From Acidobacteriota bacterium (lineage in GTDB: Bacteria > Acidobacteriota > Terriglobia > Bryobacterales > Bryobacteraceae): a stretch of DNA of 64,000 nucleotides. Numbering within the stretch: position 1 is the stretch's first letter; each line of letters begins with the position of its first letter. Made by a program: the position numbers and the translations under genes. Positions 17,046 through 26,011 of the stretch are shown here, piece by piece. The notes below the pieces were generated by a model. The model was not told where the DNA came from, made no database searches, and worked only from the letters and a program-made list of their open reading frames with translations. The stretch spans positions 1 through 64,000 of the forward strand of contig JAFKEE010000030.1 of NCBI GenBank assembly GCA_017307505.1, read 5' to 3'.

Positions 17046-20000
17046 GATTCCAGGCGTTGAACATCCCGGCGTTTGGTCCGTTCACCGGCAAGTATCTGGA
17101 CCTATCCGCTGGCGCAGGCCGGCTGGAGATCATCTATGGAGCGAACGAGGCAGGGAAGTCGTCCCTGCTGAGGGCGATCTCCACGCTGCTGTTCGGCTTC
17201 GGCAGCAGAACTACGGACGACTTCCTGCACCCCTACGGTGAGTTGCGCGTGGGTGCGACGATCGAGCACGAGGGGAAGACGTTGACCTGTCTGCGTCGCA
17301 AGGGCAACAAGAACACTTTGCGCGATGGAGTGGACTCCGTGCTGGTGACCGAAGATGAACTGCTGACGGTGGCGCCCATTGCGAACCAGCAGATGTTCGA
17401 GGTGATGTTTGGACTCGATGCGGAGCGGCTCAAGCGGGGTGGCGATGAGCTATTGGCGGGCCGGGGAGAATTTGGGCAGCTGCTGTTTGCCGCCGCGGCC
17501 GGCATCGAGGGTCTGCACTCCATCCTCACGGGACTGGATGTTGAAGCGTCGGAGCTGTTCAGGCCGCGGAGTTCCTCGGCACGAATCTCGAAACTGCTCT
17601 CTGAATTTGCCGGCCAGCGCGCGCGGGTTCGGGACGCGCAGGTGACGCCGCGCGAACTGGAAGAACTGCGCGAGCGGCAGGAGTTGGTTCAGCACAGGCT
17701 GCAGGAGGTCCGTCGCGACATTGCGGCAGCGTCTTCCGAGAAGGAACGTCTCAACCGGATCCGGACATCCGTCGGTTTGCTGGGCGAGCAGCGGCTGGTG
17801 TTGAGCCAGTTGGAGCCGTTGGCGGCGGTGGCCCCCCTGCGCGAGCGATTCGCCGATGAGTACGCCAAGGCGCGGCAGGCCCTGTCGATGAATGAGGCAG
17901 GGCGGCAAGGCTTGCAGCAGAGGGTGGCGCGGCTGGAAGCGGAGATGGCTGAGATCCACTACTCCGAGCCGCTGCTCGCCCATGAGTCTTCGATCGAAAC
18001 GCTCTACCAGCGCCTGGGCGCGGAGCAGAAGGCGCAGGCCGACCTGCCGAAGCTGCGGGGCAACGTGAGCGCGATGGAGGCCGAACTTTCGGCGCTGCTG
18101 AGGGATCTGGGCGAGCCGCCGGGTCTGGAGGATCTTGCCCGTCTGCGCGTGCCCGCGGCGGAGTCGAAACTGGCAGCCAACCTGACTACCGAACATGCCG
18201 AGTTGAGTGCGAACCTTCGGAACGCGAGCGCCCTGGCGGCGGAACTGACAGTGGAAGTCGAGCAGGATGAGGTGCGGCTTGCCGCCATGGCTCCGGTCAG
18301 ACCCACGGCTGCGCTGGAGGCGGCACTGCGGATGGAAACGCTGCCGGAGGCGAGGCGGCGGGATCTGGATCAGCGGGCGAAGGCTGCGGAACACCGCATC
18401 ACAGACGAGGGGCGGCTGCTGCCGTGGCCGGGGTCCGTCGAGGAATTATTGATCGCTGCCGTGCCTTCGGAAGCCACCGTGGCTGACTGGCGACGCCGGC
18501 TGGATGCCGCAGCCCTGGACCGGCGCGAGGCGGAGAAGGCGCACGAGGAGGCGGGCCGCGATGTAGCTCGGCAGCAGACGAACCTGCGCAGGCTGCAGGG
18601 CCGCCGCGCCATGGCGACCCTGAGCGGATTGGCGGAGCGCCGGGATCATCGGACGCGGGGCTGGCAAGCCGTGCGGCTGTCCTGGTTGGAGGGCTCTTCT
18701 CAGGCTGCCGACGGGTTCCTCGGCGAGACTGGCGCTGAGCCGGCCCGTCTGGCTCACGCCTATGAAGAGGCTGTGTCGGCAGCCGATGCCGTAGCGGACG
18801 AACTGCGCGAACATGCGGACGAAGTGGCGCAGGTGGCGCAGGCAGAACAGGAGCTTACGTTCGCCAGAGAGAGGCTCGCTGCCTGTGCTGAGGAACTCGC
18901 GCGGAAGCAGGCAGATACTCAGACTCTGCAGGAGGAGTGGGCCGCGCTGTGGCTGCCATGGGGCGTGCCTGCCTCCGAACCGTCGCAGATGGCGGAGTGG
19001 CTGCGCCGGCGGGCCGGCCTGGCGGAGCGGGCACGTGAACTGGAGTTGATGAGGTCGGAATTGGAGAAGTCCGCGGCTCAGGACGAAGCCGCCGCCGAGG
19101 AACTGCGCCAGGCGATCGGATTGGTCACCGGGTCCGCGCCTGAGCCGGGTGCCCCGCTGCCGCTGCTGCGCGGACAGGCGGCCTCGCTGCTGGAGGAGCA
19201 GAAGAAACTCGCAACGGCCCGCCAGACTCTGGAAGATCAGCTGGCCGCTGCCCGGAAGAGGTTGGCTGCGGTCCAACGGAAGGAAAGCTCGGCTCGGGAG
19301 GATCTGGCTGCGTGGCAGCAGCGCTGGACCCAACTGGTCGAAAGGTTGAACCTGAGCGGGGCCGCTGAGCCTGCAGCGGTCCAGGAACTGTTGCAGTTGC
19401 GGAGCCATGTCGTCACCCGGCACGGCGAGTATGTCTCCACGAAGACCCGCATCGACAGCATCCTGCGGGATTCCACGAAGTTCGAAGCCGATACCCGCCA
19501 CGTGGTGGAGGTTGCGGCTCCGGCGCTTGTTGGGATGGGCGCCATGGACGCGGTGCGCGAGATGTACCGCCAGTTAGCTGTTCATCGCAAGGCTCGCGAT
19601 CTGGCGGCCTCCAAACTGGAGGATCTGGCGGCGGAGAAGTCGAAGCTGGAGGCCGTGGACGACGACCATCTCCGCCTGCAGGCCGCACTGGCATCCATGG
19701 TGACCGAGGCGGGTTGCGCCTCGGAGGCGGAGATCCCGGCGCGGATGGCGAATTGGGCAGCGAAGCAGGCAGCCCAGGCGAAGCTCGCGCAGATCCAGCA
19801 GGCGCTGGCGGCCATTGCGGCCGGACGCACGTTGGAAGCGCTGGAGGAGGAAGCGCAAGGTGTCGAGACGGATGAGATCCCCGGGCGCCTGGAGAGCGCG
19901 GAACAGGCGCGAGTCAGGCTGGAACAGGAGCGGGATGGGCTGATCCGGGAAGACTCGGAACTGAATCAGAAACTCGCCGGTTTCGAGAGACGCACCGATG

Positions 20001-20566
20001 CGCGGGATGCGGCGGCCGATCTGCAGAGTACTCGGGCGGCACTGTTGGAGGAGTCAGAAAGCTACGTGCGGTTGCGGCTGGCGGAACAGCTCCTGCGGAC
20101 CGCGATCGACGAGTTCCGCAGGAAGTCCACGGGTAAGCTGATGGAGCGCTCCTCCCAGATCTTCGCGGCCTTGACTCTCAACTCCTTCGAGGGGCTGAAG
20201 CTGGAGTACGAATCCGATGCCAGGGGTAGTGTGATTCTTGTGGGCGTGCGGCCCGACCGCCGGACGGTGACGGTCGAGGGTATGAGCGAGGGAACGCGCG
20301 ACCAGCTTTACCTGGCCCTGCGCATCGCCAGCCTGGAGGTCTACTTCGAGAAGAATCCGGCCATCCCCCTCATCGCCGATGACATCCTGGTGAATTTCGA
20401 CGATGCGCGGGCCGCCGCCGCGTTGGGCGCCCTCGCTGAGCTTGCGCGGCACACGCAGGTGCTGCTCTTTACGCATCACCGGCACATGGTCGAACTGGCG
20501 TCGCAGCGGTTGGGGCCGGAGGTCTTCATCACCTACCGGCTGGAGAAACTGGAATCGGCCGGATGA
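17042..20566 (+). CDS. yhaN: YhaN-like SMC-type AAA ATPase
   Basis: A 1174-residue ATPase. The N-terminus has Walker A in EIIYGANEAGKSSLLRAI (about residues 30-47), followed by the YhaN-typical SRTTDDFLHPYGELRVGA. The middle ~850 residues are Leu/Glu/Arg/Ala-rich heptads forming long coiled coils. The C-terminal half-site has the ABC-like signature VEGMSEGTRDQLYLALRIASLE and a Walker-B-like PLIADDILVNFDD with the H-switch LLFTHHRHM. This architecture matches the SbcC/Rad50/YhaN family that tethers DNA and drives a partner nuclease, here the YhaO-like protein. Start GTG 17042 overlaps the partner's stop. The 3' end overlaps the convergent phosphatase gene by 34 bp. Confidence 0.85.
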   Translation: MRFQALNIPAFGPFTGKYLDLSAGAGRLEIIYGANEAGKSSLLRAISTLLFGFGSRTTDDFLHPYGELRVGATIEHEGKTLTCLRRKGNKNTLRDGVDSVLVTEDELLTVAPIANQQMFEVMFGLDAERLKRGGDELLAGRGEFGQLLFAAAAGIEGLHSILTGLDVEASELFRPRSSSARISKLLSEFAGQRARVRDAQVTPRELEELRERQELVQHRLQEVRRDIAAASSEKERLNRIRTSVGLLGEQRLVLSQLEPLAAVAPLRERFADEYAKARQALSMNEAGRQGLQQRVARLEAEMAEIHYSEPLLAHESSIETLYQRLGAEQKAQADLPKLRGNVSAMEAELSALLRDLGEPPGLEDLARLRVPAAESKLAANLTTEHAELSANLRNASALAAELTVEVEQDEVRLAAMAPVRPTAALEAALRMETLPEARRRDLDQRAKAAEHRITDEGRLLPWPGSVEELLIAAVPSEATVADWRRRLDAAALDRREAEKAHEEAGRDVARQQTNLRRLQGRRAMATLSGLAERRDHRTRGWQAVRLSWLEGSSQAADGFLGETGAEPARLAHAYEEAVSAADAVADELREHADEVAQVAQAEQELTFARERLAACAEELARKQADTQTLQEEWAALWLPWGVPASEPSQMAEWLRRRAGLAERARELELMRSELEKSAAQDEAAAEELRQAIGLVTGSAPEPGAPLPLLRGQAASLLEEQKKLATARQTLEDQLAAARKRLAAVQRKESSAREDLAAWQQRWTQLVERLNLSGAAEPAAVQELLQLRSHVVTRHGEYVSTKTRIDSILRDSTKFEADTRHVVEVAAPALVGMGAMDAVREMYRQLAVHRKARDLAASKLEDLAAEKSKLEAVDDDHLRLQAALASMVTEAGCASEAEIPARMANWAAKQAAQAKLAQIQQALAAIAAGRTLEALEEEAQGVETDEIPGRLESAEQARVRLEQERDGLIREDSELNQKLAGFERRTDARDAAADLQSTRAALLEESESYVRLRLAEQLLRTAIDEFRRKSTGKLMERSSQIFAALTLNSFEGLKLEYESDARGSVILVGVRPDRRTVTVEGMSEGTRDQLYLALRIASLEVYFEKNPAIPLIADDILVNFDDARAAAALGALAELARHTQVLLFTHHRHMVELASQRLGPEVFITYRLEKLESAG

Positions 20567-21375
20567 GCCAGCAGCAGGGAACGCAAAGTCTCCGCGGACG
20601 AATCCGAGAACCCGGCTTCCTGGCGCAGGTAGGCCTCGACTGAGCCGTACTGCTGCTCGATGGCAGAGAAAGATGTTTGCAGGTACTCTTCACGGGCACC
20701 GAGGAACTCACGAAGCGTCTGCCGGGAGACCCGGAATAGAGACATCGCCCGCATCAAGCCGATGCGCCGATCGATTTCCGGCCTCACGTACTTCTCCGTC
20801 AGATGGTAGTCGGCCAGGATCACCGGACGAGGGACGCCCAGAATGGTCAGAACCATGGCCGCACTGAAGCCGGTCCGGTCGCGGCCGCCCATGCAATGGA
20901 ACACTGCCGGGTAGTTGCCGGATTCCTGCAGCAGGGTGAGTAAACGGCGCAAAGACGGAGCGGCCCGCTGCGGTAGCCGCGTGTAGCAGTCGAGGACATA
21001 GTTCCGGTCACAGCGCTGGATTCCGCCGCCGGCGAAGAAGGCGAACTGCTCGAGGATTGACCATTGCTTCTCCAACTCCGGTGCGAACGAGATGGGCAGG
21101 TGTTCCACTCTCGTTGCCCCGCCGGGCAGGGAATTGGGCCTCACCCGGCACTCGAGTTCCGTACGCAGGTCTACCAGCAGCCGGAGTCCGAGGGCGCTGA
21201 ATTGCGGATGTGCGCGTAGCGGGACTTTCGAGAAGTTGTCGGAGCGGTACAGCATCCCCGGCCGCAGTACGCGGCCATCCGACGCGGCATAGCCCCCAAG
21301 GTCTCGAAAGTTGAAGGTTCCCTCCAGAGGGATGCGGCGTGGGTCCATGACGTCTGAGTTGACAGGATACGCCAT
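20533..21375 (-). CDS. Tyrosine/dual-specificity protein phosphatase (Y_phosphatase3 type)
   Basis: A 280-residue phosphatase. It opens with the family motif GTFNFRDLGGYAASDGR and carries the catalytic P-loop VFHCMGGRDRTGFSAAMVL near residues 158-176, i.e. C-x5-R-T/S with Cys nucleophile and Arg. A downstream Asp/Glu-rich helix follows. Relatives dephosphorylate phosphotyrosine or phosphoinositides, and some act on surface polysaccharide kinases. A second Met lies at residue 10 (MDPRRIPLEG) and could be the true start. The gene is convergent with yhaN and overlaps its last 34 bases, which is unusual for unrelated genes but not proof of a link. Confidence 0.85.
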   Translation of the reverse strand: MAYPVNSDVMDPRRIPLEGTFNFRDLGGYAASDGRVLRPGMLYRSDNFSKVPLRAHPQFSALGLRLLVDLRTELECRVRPNSLPGGATRVEHLPISFAPELEKQWSILEQFAFFAGGGIQRCDRNYVLDCYTRLPQRAAPSLRRLLTLLQESGNYPAVFHCMGGRDRTGFSAAMVLTILGVPRPVILADYHLTEKYVRPEIDRRIGLMRAMSLFRVSRQTLREFLGAREEYLQTSFSAIEQQYGSVEAYLRQEAGFSDSSAETLRSLLLAHPADSSFSSR

Positions 21376-21414
21376 GGAGCCCCTCGGCCACCCGCGGAGG
21401 TTCCGCCGCTTGTG

Positions 21415-23796
21415 TTACTCGTCCCGCAGGGCGACGACTGGATCAATGCGGGTGGCGCGCCAGACGGGCACGGCGGTGGCCGTGAGCACCGCCAGAATCA
21501 CCCCGGTAACGGCCGCCGCATAGGTGAACGCATCCGCGGGCTTCACGCCGACCAGCAGGCTCTGCATCACCTTGCCCGAAGCCAGCGAAAGGGCGAGCCC
21601 GATGGCTATTCCGGCTCCGGCCAACAGCAATGCTCTGCCGAGTACCAGGCTCGCAACGCTGGAGACAGAGGCGCCCAGGGCCATGCGCAGGCCCAGTTCC
21701 GGGGTGCGCTGAGCCACCGCGTAGGACATCACTCCGTGAATCCCTGCCATGGCCAGCAGCAAGGCCAGTGCCGCGAAGATGCCGACGAGGAAGGTGCGGA
21801 AGCGCGGGGCGGAGATGGATTCCGAAACCATCTCCCGCAGTGTGGTGAACTTCATGGCGATGCCCGGATTGGTGCGGGCTACTGTGGAGCGGACTGCCTC
21901 TGTCAGAGAAGCCGGCGGAATGGAGGTCCGGATGGCCACCTGCAGTTCGTTCGCAAAATAGGGATGCTGTTGGAACGCCATATAGATCTCGGGAGCCAGT
22001 TTGGCGGCGGGCGATTCACTGCGGATGTCGCCCACTACGCCGACAACGGTCATCCACTCGTCCCGGTCCAGGCCGCACTTCATCCGCTTGCCGATCGGGT
22101 CTTCATTGGGGAAGGTCTCGCGCGCCAGCGCCTGGCTGATGATGGCCACCAGCGGAGCGCTGTACTGGTCGCGCTCGTTAAAGTCGCGGCCGCGCAGCAG
22201 CGGAATGCCGAGCGTCGCGAAGTAGCCCGGGCTGGCCAGCCGGAAGCCCGCTTCCGGAAGTTTGGCGCCAGGCGCGAAGACATGCTTACCTTCCACGGCG
22301 TAGGATCCGTTCGAGCCATACTGCCCGGCCGGCATGCCCATCGCGGCCGATGCCGATTTCACGCCCGGCAGCACGCTCACTTCCCGCAGGATCTTTTCAA
22401 AGGTGCCGGTGGCGCGCTTGTACTCGGCCTCCTCATTGGCAGGCACATGGGCGTACATCACCAGGACGCCGTCGGGGCGGAAGCCCAGATCGGCGGTGGT
22501 CAGACCGAGGAAGCTTTTCATCAGCAGTCCGGCGCCGAGCGCCAGGACGAAAGCCAGCGCGATTTCCGCAGAGGCAAGGGCACCGCGCAGCCGGTGGGAG
22601 CCGCGGTTGCCGACGCCCCGCCCGCCGCTCTGCTTCAAGGCTTCGTTCAGATCCACCCGCGATGCCTGCCAGGCCGGCGCCAGGCTGAACAGGACCGCCG
22701 AGAACATGGAAATCAGTGTTGCGAAGACCAGCGTGGTGGTATCGACATGCACCTCGTTCAGGCGGGGGAGGTTTTCCGGAGCCAGGCGAAGCATCGCGTC
22801 GGTGCCCAGGTAGGCCAGCGCGCAGCCTGCGAGTCCGCCTAACAGGCCCAGCACCAGGCTCTCCGTCAGGAGTTGGCGGATGATCCGGCCGCGCCCCGCG
22901 CCAAGCGCGGCGCGCACCGCGATCTCCCGGACGCGCGTGGTGGCGCGCGCCAGCAGCAGGTTGGCCACGTTCGCACAGGCAATGAGCAGGACCAGAGCTA
23001 CGGCGCCCATCAGCACCAGCAGCATCGTGCGCACGGGGCCCACTAACTGGTCACGCATCGGCGCGGTGGTGAAGGTCTTCTTCCGGTTCTCTGGATAGGC
23101 CGCAGCGAGCCTCGAGCCGATGGCGCCGAGGTCGGCCCGCGCCTGGTCGACGCTTACGCCGGATTTGAGCTTGGCGGCTACGCGGTAGTTGTACGCTGTC
23201 CGGTTCAGGTTCTCGGGTCGGGGCGGCATGGTCAGCCACAAGTTCGATTTGCGCGGGAACTGGTAAGTGAACGGCATGACGGCCGCGATCTCGTACGACT
23301 TGCCTTCCACGCTGACTGTCCGGCCCAGTGCGTCGCCGGCCCGTCCGAAGTTGCGCAGCGCGAACGATTCGCTCACCGCCACCTGGCCTTCCGAGGGAGC
23401 ATGGCCCGCCACTGGGGCCGTGCCGAATACGCGATAGAACCCTTCTTCCACGAAGGCGACTCCGGTGAACTCCGCCCGGCCGCTCACCTGGACCCCCATC
23501 TCGCCGCCGTAGTAGCGGCTGAGCGCCTCAAAGGAACCGGCCTGCTTTCGCACATCCTCCAGGTCGCCGCCGGTCATGCGCGGGGTTTCGCGGCCGGTTT
23601 CCAGCGAGCGGGTCGAGATGCTGACGATGCGCTGCTCGTCCGGAAAGGACAGCGGGGCCAGCAGGACTCCATGCACCACGCTGAAGATCGCGGTGTTCAG
23701 GCCGATGCCCGCGCCCAGCGTGGCCACCGCCACCAGCGTGAACCCAGGGCTCTTGCGAAGCCAGCGGAAGGCTTGTTTGAGGTCGGTAGAGAGCAT
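21415..23796 (-). CDS. ADOP-type FtsX/MacB-like permease without prefix domain
   Basis: A 793-residue acidobacterial duplicated orphan permease. The first helix (GFTLVAVATLGAGIGLNTAIFSVVHGVLL) starts near residue 16, then a large periplasmic MacB-like domain, three clustered helices around residues 265-410 with MGAVALVLLIACANVANLLLARATTRVREIAVRAALGAGRGRI, a second periplasmic domain, and a final FtsX block with MSYAVAQRTPELGLRMALGA. The two FtsX halves are internally repeated. There is no ATPase gene nearby. Unlike the permeases at 36883 and 40610 it lacks the N-terminal DELRFH prefix domain and has no PadR gene. Probably a mechanotransmission or efflux permease; the cargo is unknown. Confidence 0.88.
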   Translation of the reverse strand: MLSTDLKQAFRWLRKSPGFTLVAVATLGAGIGLNTAIFSVVHGVLLAPLSFPDEQRIVSISTRSLETGRETPRMTGGDLEDVRKQAGSFEALSRYYGGEMGVQVSGRAEFTGVAFVEEGFYRVFGTAPVAGHAPSEGQVAVSESFALRNFGRAGDALGRTVSVEGKSYEIAAVMPFTYQFPRKSNLWLTMPPRPENLNRTAYNYRVAAKLKSGVSVDQARADLGAIGSRLAAAYPENRKKTFTTAPMRDQLVGPVRTMLLVLMGAVALVLLIACANVANLLLARATTRVREIAVRAALGAGRGRIIRQLLTESLVLGLLGGLAGCALAYLGTDAMLRLAPENLPRLNEVHVDTTTLVFATLISMFSAVLFSLAPAWQASRVDLNEALKQSGGRGVGNRGSHRLRGALASAEIALAFVLALGAGLLMKSFLGLTTADLGFRPDGVLVMYAHVPANEEAEYKRATGTFEKILREVSVLPGVKSASAAMGMPAGQYGSNGSYAVEGKHVFAPGAKLPEAGFRLASPGYFATLGIPLLRGRDFNERDQYSAPLVAIISQALARETFPNEDPIGKRMKCGLDRDEWMTVVGVVGDIRSESPAAKLAPEIYMAFQQHPYFANELQVAIRTSIPPASLTEAVRSTVARTNPGIAMKFTTLREMVSESISAPRFRTFLVGIFAALALLLAMAGIHGVMSYAVAQRTPELGLRMALGASVSSVASLVLGRALLLAGAGIAIGLALSLASGKVMQSLLVGVKPADAFTYAAAVTGVILAVLTATAVPVWRATRIDPVVALRDE

Positions 23797-23895
23797 TACG
23801 TTATTCTGTACGAATTAATCCCCCCGAAGTATTCACAAAAAGTTGCCTGTGGCCCATGATCCGTCCCAGCGGCGAAAGGAATACAATATTTCAGC

Positions 23896-25122
23896 ATGAG
23901 TTCCGAGCAGAACACCGCATTCTCCCGCCGGGGCGCACTGGGCGCGATCTTCGGCACCGCCCTGAGCGCGGAGGTCCTGAAGGCCGCCCCTATTCAGGCC
24001 AAAGACCCGCTCAAGATCACAAAACTCGAGACCTTCCTGGTCAAGCCGCGCTGGCTTTTCCTCAAGATCCACACCAACGCCGGGATCACTGGTCTCGGTG
24101 AACCCATCACCGAGGGCCGCGCGCTCACCTGCCAGGAGGCGGTCAAGGAGATTGAACCTTACCTGATCGGCAAGGACCCGCGCGCCGTCGTGCAGCACTG
24201 GCAGGCGATCTACCGCCATGCCTTCTATCGCGGCGGTCCCATTCTCACTTCCGCGCTCAGCGGCATCGACCAGGCGTTGTGGGATATCAAGGGCAAGGCC
24301 CTGGGCGTGCCGGTGTACGAATTGCTCGGCGGACCCACACGGAACCGTGTCCGCGTCTACGCCCATGCGAGTATCTCGAACCCCGCTCGCGTCAAGGAAG
24401 CCCTGGCACAGGGGTTCACCGCCTTCAAATCCGGCCCGCCCCGCCGCCGCAACTTCCCTCGCTATATCGAGACCCCCTCCGAGGTCCATTACGCGGCCGA
24501 GCGCTTCGCGGAATTCCGCAAACTGGTAGGGGAGGACGTCGACATCGGCGTCGATTTCCACGGCGCGGTGAGCCCGGCGCACGCCAAGATGCTGATCAAG
24601 GCGCTGGAACCGTACAACCCGATGTTCATTGAAGAGCCCTGCCAGGCGCAGAACCATGACGTGATGGCTGAGATTGCGCGCTCCACGCATCTGCCCATCG
24701 CCACGGGCGAGCGCGTCTTCACAAAGTGGGGCTTCCGGGAAGTACTGGAAAAGAAAGCGGCTACGGTGCTCCAGCCGGATCTTTGCCATGCCGGTGGCAT
24801 TACCGAAGTGCGGCTCATTGCGGGTATGGCCGAAGCCTATTACGCTTCCATCGCCCCCCACAATCCGCTGGGGCCGATCTCGCTCGCGGCCGGCGTACAG
24901 ATTGCGGCTTCCATTCCGAACTTCCTGATCCAGGAACAGGTATCCCTCGGCGAGGGCTACATCAAGACGCCCTTCAAGGTACGTGCAGGCTATCTGGATC
25001 TGCCCACGGCGCCTGGTCTCGGTATCGAACTGGACGAAAACGCCATGGCCGACAAGTTGGGCCACGACTGGAAGAATCAGGAGGCCTACGACGCAGACGA
25101 CGGCAGTGTCGTCGACTGGTAA
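23896..25122 (+). CDS. Enolase-superfamily D-galactonate dehydratase-like enzyme with Tat-like signal
   Basis: A 408-residue mandelate racemase/muconate lactonizing enzyme. Metal ligands and catalytic residues are visible: DIGVDFHGAVSP (first Asp plus His), MFIEEPCQ (Glu), PIATGERVFTKWGF (Glu), LQPDLCHAGGITEVR, and SIAPHNPLGPISLA (catalytic His). The spacing matches D-galactonate dehydratase (DgoD) and related acid sugar dehydratases, which dehydrate an aldonate to the 2-keto-3-deoxy acid. The extra N-terminus SRRGALGAIFGTALSAEVLKAAP has a twin-arginine and a moderately hydrophobic stretch, so the enzyme may be exported by Tat, which is unusual for this family. A terminator-like hairpin follows the gene. 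Confidence 0.85.
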   Translation: MSSEQNTAFSRRGALGAIFGTALSAEVLKAAPIQAKDPLKITKLETFLVKPRWLFLKIHTNAGITGLGEPITEGRALTCQEAVKEIEPYLIGKDPRAVVQHWQAIYRHAFYRGGPILTSALSGIDQALWDIKGKALGVPVYELLGGPTRNRVRVYAHASISNPARVKEALAQGFTAFKSGPPRRRNFPRYIETPSEVHYAAERFAEFRKLVGEDVDIGVDFHGAVSPAHAKMLIKALEPYNPMFIEEPCQAQNHDVMAEIARSTHLPIATGERVFTKWGFREVLEKKAATVLQPDLCHAGGITEVRLIAGMAEAYYASIAPHNPLGPISLAAGVQIAASIPNFLIQEQVSLGEGYIKTPFKVRAGYLDLPTAPGLGIELDENAMADKLGHDWKNQEAYDADDGSVVDW

Positions 25123-25142
25123 CGAATCCTCGTCCCCATCAG

Positions 25143-25184
25143 AGCCCCTGGGTGCCCAACACGGTGCCTGGGGGCTTTCCTTTT
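25143..25184 (+). terminator. Intrinsic terminator after the dehydratase gene
   Basis: A 14-bp stem (left arm 25143-25156, right arm 25163-25176, several G-U pairs) with a 6-base loop is followed by TTCCTTTT. It lies 20 bases after the dehydratase stop and just before the convergent LytTR gene end. Confidence 0.6.
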
Positions 25185-25191
25185 GTGGCGA

Positions 25192-26004
25192 TTAGAGTTT
25201 GAAGAGCTCGCGCAGCCGCTTGGTTTGCACGCGGCTCACCGGAATCTCAGTGCCCTTCTTGTCGTCCATCCGCAGTTGGTAGCTGGACTTGAACCAGGGG
25301 ATCACTTCCCGGATGTGGTTGATGTTCACCACATAGCCGCGGTGGGCGCGCCAGAAGGTGGCGGGATCGAGGCTCGACTGCAGTTCCTCGATGGTTTTGT
25401 AGTTGGTCTGCCCTTCCACCGCGGTAGTGACTACGGTGATGAGACCGTCCTCAATGGTGGCGTAAATCAGGTCCGATGCGTCCACAATCAGGTTCCGACC
25501 GTTGGTCTTCACCAGCAGTTTGGCGCGCGCCACGGGGCCGGCGGCTGCTCCGGCATTCACTGTCATGGTTGGCGCTGCCTGTTCAGGCTCCAGCAGGCTT
25601 CGTTTTACGCGTTCGACGGTTTGCGCCAGACGGTCGCGGTCGACGGGTTTGAGCAGGTAGTCCAAGGCCTCCAGCCGGAACGCCTCCAGGGCGTATTGTT
25701 CGTAGGCCGTGCAAAGCACGAAGGCCGGCATCGGCGCCTTATCCGCCTTCAATTTGTGAATGACGCCGAGGCCATCCAGGCCGGGCATCTGCACGTCGAG
25801 GAAGACCAAATCTGGCTCGCACTCCTCGATACACTGAACCGCCTCGATCCCGTTGCGCGCCGTGCCGACGATCTCGATGTCGGGAAACTCGCGCAGCAGG
25901 AATGCCAGTTCGTCCAGTGCCAGCGCTTCGTCGTCCGCCAGGACGGTGGGAATCGCAGTTCCGGATCGTCCGGCGGGCGGTTTGAATGGGACAGGGCCAG
26001 CCAT
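25192..26004 (-). CDS. LytTR-family response regulator
   Basis: A 270-residue two-domain regulator. The receiver domain shows the acidic pair ADDEALALDELAFLL, the phospho-acceptor Asp in LVFLDVQMPGLDGLG, the Thr switch in VLCTAYEQYALEAF and Lys in YLLKPVDRDRL. The C-terminal LytTR DNA-binding domain runs from about residue 165 (LLVKTNGRNLIVDASDLIYATIEDGLI) to the end (FWRAHRGYVVNINHIREV, VSRVQTKRLRELF). The frame is open to 26097 but AGGAG lies 5 bases before ATG 26004, which fixes the start. It follows the GT-C gene by 7 bases on the same strand, so they are co-transcribed; no histidine kinase gene is in the neighbourhood. Confidence 0.9.
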   Translation of the reverse strand: MAGPVPFKPPAGRSGTAIPTVLADDEALALDELAFLLREFPDIEIVGTARNGIEAVQCIEECEPDLVFLDVQMPGLDGLGVIHKLKADKAPMPAFVLCTAYEQYALEAFRLEALDYLLKPVDRDRLAQTVERVKRSLLEPEQAAPTMTVNAGAAAGPVARAKLLVKTNGRNLIVDASDLIYATIEDGLITVVTTAVEGQTNYKTIEELQSSLDPATFWRAHRGYVVNINHIREVIPWFKSSYQLRMDDKKGTEIPVSRVQTKRLRELFKL

Positions 26005-26011
26005 GAATCTC

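Noticed and set aside
21412..22842. A 476-residue plus-strand frame opposite the ADOP permease
   Set aside because: Antisense to a clear permease, with Gly/Gln/Arg-rich shadow composition.
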